A DNA stretch of 8,744 nucleotides. It comes from an uncultured Chloroflexota bacterium. Lineage in GTDB: Bacteria > Chloroflexota > Anaerolineae > Aggregatilineales > Phototrophicaceae. Shown piece after piece: positions 1 through 5,442 of the stretch. A program made the translations under genes and the position numbers. Numbering within the stretch: position 1 is the stretch's first letter; every line of letters begins with the position of its first letter. The stretch spans positions 1 to 8,744 of the forward strand of contig CAIVEA010000887.1 in NCBI GenBank assembly GCA_903904765.1. Reading direction: 5' to 3'. The notes below the pieces were generated by a model. The model ran no database searches and was not told the DNA's origin. It worked only from the letters and a program-made list of their open reading frames with translations.

Positions 1-741
1 CAATCCGGCGGCCAGCAGCGAACCAATGATGAGGTAGCGCCCCATCTCGAAGAACTCGCTATTGGCGGCGTGCAACGCTTCCGAAAAGCCCTGCGCCAGC
101 GGCTTACGCGGGACGCGCACTGTCAGCAGTTGTGGGGTGTCGTGCAGGCCGTCCCCGCCCATGACGGGCAGCCACTTCTGCGCCCGCAGGACTTCCTGCG
201 GACGTGCGCCCAGCGCGAACACCAGTCCCACGCCCACCGCCACCAGCAGTGTCAGGACGTAGCGCCCGATCAGCACCGATCCGAAGCCGAAGGCCACGCC
301 CGTGCTGACCAGCACAATCGGGTTGATGACCGGCGCAGCTAGCAGGAAGGTGATACCCACCCACATCGGCAGCCCTTTGTTGAACAGCCGCCGTACGACC
401 GGAACCACGCCGCATTCGCACACCGGAAAGGCGAACCCCAGAAATGCCCCGGCAAGCGTCGCCAGAATCGGGTTGCGCGGGACGAAGCGGGCGATGTCCT
501 CCGGCGTGACGAAAGCATCAATCAGGCCGGAGATGACCGTCCCCAGCAGCAGGAACGGCACGGCTTCGATGAAGATGCCCAGAAAGCGGGTGCTGAAGAT
601 GCCCAGCACCGTCCCCAACGAGTCACCCGTGCCGAGGATGGCGGCGATCAGGCCGCCTGCCAGCAGCAGCGCCAGCAGTCCAACAGCGGCGCGGCGCAAG
701 CGGGATACAGTCGTGTGTGCAGGTTGATTCGAGAGCGTCAC
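1..741 (-). CDS. Permease of the DUF318/ArsP-like (YraQ) family, C-terminus beyond the left edge
   Basis: Reading the minus strand from a GTG at 741 gives 247 codons that stay open to the window edge, so only the N-terminal part is present. The product is an integral membrane protein. Hydrophobic segments lie near residues 19-39, 46-72, 92-115, 126-148 and 156-178, followed by a hydrophilic stretch (about 180-230) and another membrane segment entering the edge. The family signature is clear: FPVCECGVVPVVRRL at about 106-119, then KGLP and the helix TFLLAAPVINPIV. These match the two half-motifs of predicted permeases in PF03773. Family members are linked to export of organoarsenicals or other metal(loid)s and to unknown substrates; the substrate here cannot be read from sequence. 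The GTG start is chosen because an in-frame TGA lies three codons upstream and no ATG is near. A purine-rich AAGGA precedes it. The gene is divergent from dnaN. Confidence 0.85.
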   Translation of the reverse strand, partial: MTLSNQPAHTTVSRLRRAAVGLLALLLAGGLIAAILGTGDSLGTVLGIFSTRFLGIFIEAVPFLLLGTVISGLIDAFVTPEDIARFVPRNPILATLAGAFLGFAFPVCECGVVPVVRRLFNKGLPMWVGITFLLAAPVINPIVLVSTGVAFGFGSVLIGRYVLTLLVAVGVGLVFALGARPQEVLRAQKWLPVMGGDGLHDTPQLLTVRVPRKPLAQGFSEALHAANSEFFEMGRYLIIGSLLAAGL

Positions 742-772
742 AATCCTTCATCCTCAATACCCATCATCCCCG

Positions 773-778
773 ATTATA
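773..778 (-). promoter_or_regulatory. -10 box (TATAAT) for the permease gene
   Basis: A perfect TATAAT lies on the minus strand 31 bases upstream of the GTG, which would give a leader of about 25 nt. No convincing -35 hexamer lies at 16-18 bp spacing. The 174-base gap 742-915 is a divergent promoter region. On the plus strand it holds a TATACT at 862-867 that could serve dnaN, also without a good -35. Confidence 0.4.
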
Positions 779-915
779 CCCGAACTCACCGCCGCAAAAG
801 TCTTTGCGGATTCTCAGCGTTTATAGCGGCTGATGCGCTACTCATCTCTAGGGTGTTCAGGTATACTTGTTTTGGGAAAATGTTTGGGATAAAAACTAGC
901 GGGAGCAGCCGTATT

Positions 916-2049
916 ATGAAGACGAGCGTATTGCAGGACAAACTCGCCAAAGGGCTGGGGATTGTGGCGCGGGCGGTGGAAAATCGTCCCACGCTGCCGG
1001 TGCTGGCAAACGTGATGTTAGCCACCGAAGATGCCCGGCTGCGCCTGTCGGCCACCAACCTTGAGATGAGCATCACCACATGGATCGGCGCGAAGGTCGA
1101 AAAAGAGGGCGCGATCACGCTACCCGCCAAGACGTTCGCCGATCTGGTCAGCAATCTGTCGCAGGAACGGGTTGACCTATCGCTCGACCCGGCCACCCTG
1201 AGCGTGAACCTGCGCTGCGGCGCGACGGTTTCCAACATCAAGGGCATTGATGCCACCGAGTTCCCGACTGTCCCGCAGGGCGGCGATGGCGATGTGGTGC
1301 TGCCCGGCAAGCTGTTGAAGGAAATGATCGCGCAGACCACGTTTGCCGCCGCCAAAGAGGACAACCGACCCATCCTGACAGGTGTGCTGATTCAACTGGA
1401 CGGCAACGTGATGACGATGGCCGCCGCCGATGGCTACCGTCTGGCAGTGCGTACCACCGAGATTGAACAGCGTTTCGACAAGCGCGTGGATATGGTCGTG
1501 CCGGCCAAGACGCTGGCGGAAGTGGGGCGCATCATCGCCGAAGATGATGATGTGGTCAGCATCACCCTGCCCAGCCAGCGCGACATCATCCTGTTCCACC
1601 TCAAGCATACTGATGTCGCCTCGCAACTGTTGGAAGGCAAATTCCCGGATTTCGCAGCGATTGTCCCCCGCGCCTATGTCACTTCCTCGGTGATGTACAC
1701 CAGCGATCTGCTGTCGGCCTGCAAACGCGCCGAAATTTTCGCCCGCGACTCGGCCTACAGCGCCAAGCTGTACGTCAAGCCGGCGGCTGGCCCCGGCGAA
1801 CCGGGCGCAGTCACCATCGTGGGCATGAGCGCCGAACGCGGCGACAACGAAGGGATGCTGGATGCCTCGGTTGAGGGCGAACCGCTGCACATCTCTTTCA
1901 ACATCCGTTATTTGATTGATGCGCTGAATGTGATGAACGAGGAACGGGTGATCTTCCAGAGCAACGGCGCGGCCAGCCCCGGCGTGATCCGCCCCGAAAG
2001 CAAGGACGATTTTATCTGCGTCATCATGCCGATGTCGCTCAACCGCTAG
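916..2049 (+). CDS. dnaN: DNA polymerase III subunit beta (sliding clamp)
   Basis: The product is the ring-shaped clamp that encircles DNA and tethers DNA polymerase III and repair polymerases. It has 377 residues, the usual length for the family, and three repeated clamp domains at about 1-122, 130-250 and 253-377. Recognisable marks are the N-terminal VLQDKLAKGLGIVARAV and LPVLANV, ADGYRLAVR at 171-179, LLEGKFPDF at 238-246 at the second domain boundary, FNIRYLIDAL at 328-337, and the conserved C-terminal MPM (371-373) followed by SLNR. The reading frame is open back to 715, but homology begins at MKTSVLQ, so the ATG at 916 is taken as the start. The Shine-Dalgarno is weak: GGGAG at 901-905, 10 nt from the ATG. 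No dnaA or recF is adjacent, so the usual dnaA-dnaN arrangement is not seen here. The gene is followed by a strong terminator. Confidence 0.97.
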   Translation: MKTSVLQDKLAKGLGIVARAVENRPTLPVLANVMLATEDARLRLSATNLEMSITTWIGAKVEKEGAITLPAKTFADLVSNLSQERVDLSLDPATLSVNLRCGATVSNIKGIDATEFPTVPQGGDGDVVLPGKLLKEMIAQTTFAAAKEDNRPILTGVLIQLDGNVMTMAAADGYRLAVRTTEIEQRFDKRVDMVVPAKTLAEVGRIIAEDDDVVSITLPSQRDIILFHLKHTDVASQLLEGKFPDFAAIVPRAYVTSSVMYTSDLLSACKRAEIFARDSAYSAKLYVKPAAGPGEPGAVTIVGMSAERGDNEGMLDASVEGEPLHISFNIRYLIDALNVMNEERVIFQSNGAASPGVIRPESKDDFICVIMPMSLNR

Positions 2050-2074
2050 ACTATCATTCTCTGAACCCCCGCAG

Positions 2075-2108
2075 AACGGACGCACAAAGTTGCGTCCGTT
2101 TTGTTTTG
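2075..2108 (+). terminator. Rho-independent terminator of dnaN
   Basis: A perfect 10-bp stem pairs AACGGACGCA (2075-2084) with TGCGTCCGTT (2091-2100) across the 6-nt loop CAAAGT. It is followed on the plus strand by the T-rich run TTGTTTT. It begins 26 nt after the dnaN stop codon. It may also slow transcription arriving from the convergent gene at 2110-2844, but that strand lacks a T-tract after the stem. Confidence 0.9.
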
Positions 2109-2109
2109 C

Positions 2110-2844
2110 TTAGCTGGGTCGCCACAGGAAGGCATATTGCGCGAGGATTTGCCGGCTGAGCGCCAGTGCCTGCGGGCAGGTGAACACCATGCCCTCCAAA
2201 ACACCCTGCCGTGTGCGGAATCGCTCCAAATCGCTCTCGGTCTGAAAGAAGCGAATCTGTGACCGACGGCGATTGAACAGGTGCAGCGGGTCTTCCAGTG
2301 ATTGTTCGGGGAAGGGTATCCACAGCCGCCAGTGCGCCGAGTCGCCACCGCTTTCGGGGATTAATCCGCCATCTTCTTGCATCATCAGGCGATAGACCAG
2401 TGCAGCGCCAGTCTGAGGGCAAACGGTACGCATCTCCATCCACACATTCGGGCCATAGACCAATAGCGCCAGCGGTGCATCCAGCGGGCTGGTGATATAC
2501 ACACGCTCCCAGCCGAAAGCCTTGATCTGATGCGTGGTCTGAATGGCCGAGAAAGGTGGAGACTGGAGGATGCTGCGAAGCTGACCATCGTACAAAAGCA
2601 GATGGGCTTCGTTCAGTTCGATCAGCAGCGCCAACGCCTGCGGAAACTGGTTGAACAGCTTGAGAGAAGGCGGGTCGGTATGGTTCGCCATGTGCTGCCA
2701 CAGGCGACGTAACAGGCTGCGTTGATCGCGGTCGAGATCGAGGAGTGTGCGCCCCATACTCTCTAACAGTGATTGCATCCACTCAGCTTGACCCTGTGGC
2801 AGGTCAGCCATATTCAGCGGGGGGATGGCGGGTGAGACGCTCAT
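2110..2844 (-). CDS. MerB-like (organomercurial lyase fold) protein with degenerate active site
   Basis: A 244-residue soluble protein with no signal peptide or membrane segment. By eye it follows the organomercurial lyase (MerB, PF03243) pattern. A helical N-terminal region (about 20-80) leads to LLLYDGQLRS, then PPFSAIQTTHQI (96-107), then VYITSPLD (115-122). MEMRTVCPQTGAA (136-148) matches the zone around MerB Cys117, and IRFF (197-200) followed by RQGVLEGMVF (212-221) matches MerB VHFF and HQGLEGLAIV. In this alignment the catalytic Cys96 position is Ser119 and the Cys159 position is Arg194; Asp99 (Asp122) and the structural Cys117 (Cys142) are kept. It is therefore unlikely to cleave carbon-mercury bonds, and its role is unknown. 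The ATG at 2844 is chosen; a TTG at 2847 is the alternative. It starts 10 bases after the PP2C stop with no clear Shine-Dalgarno, which suggests co-transcription and translational coupling. The family call rests on memory alignment only. Confidence 0.6.
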   Translation of the reverse strand: MSVSPAIPPLNMADLPQGQAEWMQSLLESMGRTLLDLDRDQRSLLRRLWQHMANHTDPPSLKLFNQFPQALALLIELNEAHLLLYDGQLRSILQSPPFSAIQTTHQIKAFGWERVYITSPLDAPLALLVYGPNVWMEMRTVCPQTGAALVYRLMMQEDGGLIPESGGDSAHWRLWIPFPEQSLEDPLHLFNRRRSQIRFFQTESDLERFRTRQGVLEGMVFTCPQALALSRQILAQYAFLWRPS

Positions 2845-2854
2845 CAAATGCGGC

Positions 2855-3970
2855 TTACTGATCGGGAGTCAGGGTATCGCGCCCTTCGGCAGAAAAAGTG
2901 CGCTGTACCATTGGCTCAGGTTGGGCATCCGGTTTATGCGTGAAGGTCTGATCGGGGTCATTCCCGTTCGGCACACTGGCTGATGACGTATTGCGTTCAC
3001 CGCCCTCGGCGCTATCCTTCAGGCGTTCCGCTTGCATTTTTAATTCGTCGGACTGATTCGGGGTATTGTCTTTATCCGCCAGTGCAGCAACATCGGCACG
3101 GCTAATCGGGCGTTCGCGCAGGATGAGCGTCTCGTCGTCATCGGTACTCACTCTGGCCTGCACACTTTGATGGGCAGAATCGGCAGCGCGGTCACCTTCG
3201 ACGGAAACCACAATCACGCTCACATTGTCCTCGCCACCGCGTAAGTTCGCCAGATCAATCAACGCCTGACTTACGCCGTCCGGGTTGGGGTCAGCCAGCG
3301 ATAGCCGCGCAATTTCTTCCGGGCGAACATGGCGGGTGAGGCCATCCGAACACAGCACCAGCCGATCGCCCACATGCAGGCGGCGGTAGTACATATCAAT
3401 ATCCACATCTTCAGCCTGCCCCAAAGCACGATAGAGAACATTGCCCATCGGGTGATTTTCGGCCTGTTCGGGCGTGATATGCCCGGCCATGAGGAGCGCC
3501 TGTACAAAGCTGTGGTCAGAAGTGATTTGGGATATCGTGCCGTCGTCGCTATCCACCATGTAAGCGCGGCTGTCGCCCACATGAGCCACGATGACCTGCG
3601 TCCCGCGCACATAGGCAAGGGTGATGGTCGTCCCCATGCCGCGCATTTCGGGGATCACCAGTGCTTTTCGCATGATGCTGCTATTGGCGGTCTGGATGGC
3701 CTGCCGCAGCCGTTCGGTGATGACCGTTTCTTCGGTGATGTCGGCAATATCCGGCTGTTCGCGAAAGTTGAAACCCGCTTTGATCGCTTCCACCGCAATC
3801 CGGCTGGCTTCTTCGCCCGCTGCCGCGCCGCCCATACCATCCGCGACCACAGCCAGCACAAATTGATCTCGTGCCCAGAGATGGATGTGATCTTCGTTGT
3901 TTTCCCGCACCTGTCCGGTGCTGGTACGTGCGCTGCTCCGCAGACGGATATCATGTTCCGGTAAAGCCAT
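2855..3970 (-). CDS. PP2C-family (PPM) serine/threonine protein phosphatase
   Basis: A Mn/Mg-dependent phosphatase that removes phosphate from Ser/Thr residues, the usual antagonist of Hanks-type kinases. All core motifs are present: RENNED (22-27), ADGMGG (43-48), GTTIT (113-117), VGDSRAYMV (131-139), SDHSF (151-155), HPMGNVLYRALG (173-184), LCSDGLTRHV (206-215) and GGEDNVSVIVV (245-255). The metal-binding aspartates D27, D44, D209 and D248 are intact, so it should be active. Residues from about 262 to 371 form a polar, acidic and probably disordered tail including TDDDETLILRER, with no membrane anchor, so it should be cytosolic. The ATG at 3970 is preferred over the one at 4000 because GGGAG lies 7 nt upstream of it and the -10 box at 4006-4011 would start RNA at about 3999. 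It is divergent from the kinase gene, and the MerB-like gene follows it. Confidence 0.93.
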   Translation of the reverse strand: MALPEHDIRLRSSARTSTGQVRENNEDHIHLWARDQFVLAVVADGMGGAAAGEEASRIAVEAIKAGFNFREQPDIADITEETVITERLRQAIQTANSSIMRKALVIPEMRGMGTTITLAYVRGTQVIVAHVGDSRAYMVDSDDGTISQITSDHSFVQALLMAGHITPEQAENHPMGNVLYRALGQAEDVDIDMYYRRLHVGDRLVLCSDGLTRHVRPEEIARLSLADPNPDGVSQALIDLANLRGGEDNVSVIVVSVEGDRAADSAHQSVQARVSTDDDETLILRERPISRADVAALADKDNTPNQSDELKMQAERLKDSAEGGERNTSSASVPNGNDPDQTFTHKPDAQPEPMVQRTFSAEGRDTLTPDQ

Positions 3971-4005
3971 CGCCGGACTCCCTGCTGCTCGCTTAAACAT
4001 TTCCT

Positions 4006-4011
4006 ATTATA
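4006..4011 (-). promoter_or_regulatory. -10 box for the PP2C / MerB-like operon
   Basis: A perfect minus-strand TATAAT, which would place the transcript start near 3999 and leave a leader of about 29 nt before the preferred ATG at 3970. A second -10-like TACAAT lies at 4017-4022. No strong -35 hexamer sits at standard spacing; a GACA core in 4032-4037 is about 20 bp from the first box. Confidence 0.45.
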
Positions 4012-4048
4012 TGCCTATTGTATGGAAGGTCTGTCTGTGCGCAAGCAA

Positions 4049-4129
4049 AATTCCAGAATTGGGACGAAATTGCAAGAACGAAGGCAGGTGGAAGGGAGGA
4101 CATTCAACCCTATTCCTGCGGCTGTCCTC
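4049..4129. repeat. Two small dyads in the kinase-phosphatase intergenic region
   Basis: AATTC and GAATT face each other across 2 bases at 4049-4060. GAGGACA (4096-4102) and TGTCCTC (4123-4129) form a 7-bp inverted repeat with a 20-base loop. Either could be an operator half-site pair or a small hairpin in the kinase leader. No T-tract follows the second, so it is not a terminator. Both are short enough to be chance. Confidence 0.3.
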
Positions 4130-4145
4130 ATGGTAGAGTCAGCTT

Positions 4146-4176
4146 ATATCCCAAATATAACCCATATTTGGGATAT
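4146..4176. promoter_or_regulatory. Perfect 13-bp inverted repeat upstream of the kinase gene (candidate operator)
   Basis: ATATCCCAAATAT (4146-4158) and its exact reverse complement ATATTTGGGATAT (4164-4176) flank the 5-base spacer AACCC. The element ends 17 bases before the kinase ATG. It is AT-rich in an otherwise GC-rich window and overlaps a plus-strand -10-like TATAAC at 4156-4161. It is followed at once by another GGGATA copy (4181-4186). No T-tract follows, so a terminator is unlikely. A dimeric repressor site or a leader hairpin controlling the kinase gene fits best. Confidence 0.65.
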
Positions 4177-4193
4177 TCGTGGGATAATGTGTG

Positions 4194-5318
4194 ATGCCGA
4201 ACCTAACCGATCTCTACCGTCTCGATCATTTCAACGATACTTTCGCGCTCGGGCATTATGCCCGCGTCATGGATGCACAGGATCGCCGCAGCGGGCATAC
4301 TGTTGCGTTCAAAGTGCTGCGTAGCGAGCATTTGAACCCGAATGGCGAGATGCGCTGGGAATACCGCGCCTTCGCCAACGAAGCCGATCTGCTGATGAAG
4401 CTGGCCGGCAACCCGCATATTGTGGATTTGCTGGATTGCGGCTATGTGGCATCCCCCGGCGAAGTGCCATCCGACGGCGAAATCGAATCCTTCCACATGG
4501 ATGTGCTGGGGTTCATTCGCGCCATGCCCGGCTTTGCCGAACGTGGCTGGCGACCGTACCTGTCGCTGCAAAACCTGACGCGCACCAACAACCTGCTCTA
4601 CCTGATGAAAACCAACCAGACCGGTGTGCGCTGGCGGTTGCCCAGCGAAGAAGGGCTGGCGCTGGCGATCCAGTTTGGCGAAGTACTGCGGCTGGCGCAC
4701 CAGAAGGGCATTGTCTATCTCGACCATAAGTTGGAACACGTCTACTGGGACGGCACACAACTGCGAATTATTGACCTGAACAGTTCGCGCCAGTTGGAAG
4801 GCGGGGATGCACGGGATGCACACGCCTACCGCATGGACATCCATAACCTGTGCGTGGGCATTCTGTATCCGGTGTTCACGGGGTTATCGCCACAAAAGAC
4901 CAGCCTGCGCCCGCAGCCGGGGAATATCACAGAGGCCGAGAGCCGCTACCGCGATATTGTCTCGCTGGATTTTGGCATCGAGCCGACTCTCAGCAGCGCC
5001 CTGAAAGACCTACTTCAGCGCGGCGCGGCGCAAGAAATCAGCAGCATCGAGGAATTTATGTCCGGCTTGCAGCAGGTGGCCTCGCTGCACGGCTGGGACT
5101 TCCCGCAGCACTACACCAGCCCTGTCAGCCGCGATGCGCGTTCGCAACTGCGTGCCGGATTGGTGCGGTTGCGGCGCGGGCAGGCCGAATTGCGCGAGGC
5201 GCGTGATCTGTTCCGCGAGGCAGCCATTCAGGATGGCATCACCGAAGACCTCGAAGCCGAGCTGCGGCGGCTGGTGAAATCGGTGAACGATATGCTCAAC
5301 AGCCGCGTGATTCCCTGA
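4194..5318 (+). CDS. Atypical Hanks-type serine/threonine protein kinase
   Basis: A 374-residue protein with the protein kinase fold in order. A degenerate glycine loop is followed by a recognisable VAIK-type lysine (FALGHYARV at 17-25; VAFK, Lys40), then a helix C glutamate (NEADLLMKL, likely Glu63), a long hinge region with an insertion (about 85-145), and the catalytic loop YLDHKLEHVYW (175-185). After that come IIDLN (192-196) in place of DFG and MDIHNLCVGILYPVFTGLSP (214-233) as the helix F region. Lys40, Asp177, Lys179 and Asp194 are kept. The metal-binding Asn of HRDxKxxN is His182, and the loop has only one glycine, so activity is uncertain. The tail (about 312-374) is charged and helical, somewhat TPR-like. 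There is no membrane segment or extracellular sensor domain. The ATG at 4194 is chosen with GGGA at 4181-4184 as a weak Shine-Dalgarno; a GTG sits directly before it. It is divergent from the PP2C phosphatase gene, its probable partner. Confidence 0.85.
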   Translation: MPNLTDLYRLDHFNDTFALGHYARVMDAQDRRSGHTVAFKVLRSEHLNPNGEMRWEYRAFANEADLLMKLAGNPHIVDLLDCGYVASPGEVPSDGEIESFHMDVLGFIRAMPGFAERGWRPYLSLQNLTRTNNLLYLMKTNQTGVRWRLPSEEGLALAIQFGEVLRLAHQKGIVYLDHKLEHVYWDGTQLRIIDLNSSRQLEGGDARDAHAYRMDIHNLCVGILYPVFTGLSPQKTSLRPQPGNITEAESRYRDIVSLDFGIEPTLSSALKDLLQRGAAQEISSIEEFMSGLQQVASLHGWDFPQHYTSPVSRDARSQLRAGLVRLRRGQAELREARDLFREAAIQDGITEDLEAELRRLVKSVNDMLNSRVIP

Positions 5319-5359
5319 TCGGCGGCTGCCCCTGCGTCTATTCTCACCACAATCGAAAA

Positions 5360-5401
5360 TGCCCCGCAGGGGTGGCACTCAATCGCCATCTCTGCGGGGC
5401 A
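5360..5401 (-). terminator. Strong hairpin between convergent genes, probably bidirectional
   Basis: TGCCCCGCAG (5360-5369) pairs perfectly with CTGCGGGGCA (5392-5401). The stem continues inward through two G-U pairs to TGGC/GCCA, giving 17 pairs around an 8-nt loop. On the minus strand it is followed by ATTTTC, a modest U-tract, so it mainly suits the DUF4419 gene ending at 5443. It lies about 41 nt past the stop codon of both convergent genes, so it may also stop kinase transcripts. The plus strand has no T-run after it. Confidence 0.75.
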
Positions 5402-5442
5402 GTCAGGGCAAACACCGCCTCAGAATCCGCCAAAGTGTGGTG

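Noticed and set aside
302..727. A 141-codon plus-strand frame over the permease gene.
   Set aside because: The minus strand encodes a recognisable permease through the same bases; the plus-strand product is Arg/Ser/Pro-rich with no motif.
715..915. An N-terminal extension of dnaN by 67 codons.
   Set aside because: Sliding clamp homology starts at the ATG at 916, and the extension covers the divergent promoter region and the start of the permease gene.
1177..2085. A 302-codon minus-strand open frame opposite dnaN.
   Set aside because: It lies fully antisense to the unmistakable dnaN gene, and its His- and Asp-rich protein is typical of a shadow frame in GC-rich DNA.
2110..2844. A functional alkylmercury lyase or mer operon.
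   Set aside because: The two catalytic cysteine positions are substituted and no mer genes accompany it.
3971..4000. The upstream ATG (4000) as the PP2C start.
   Set aside because: Its Shine-Dalgarno would be too close, and the -10 box at 4006-4011 would start RNA at about 3999. The ATG at 3970 has GGGAG at ideal spacing. Leaderless use of 4000 is not fully excluded.
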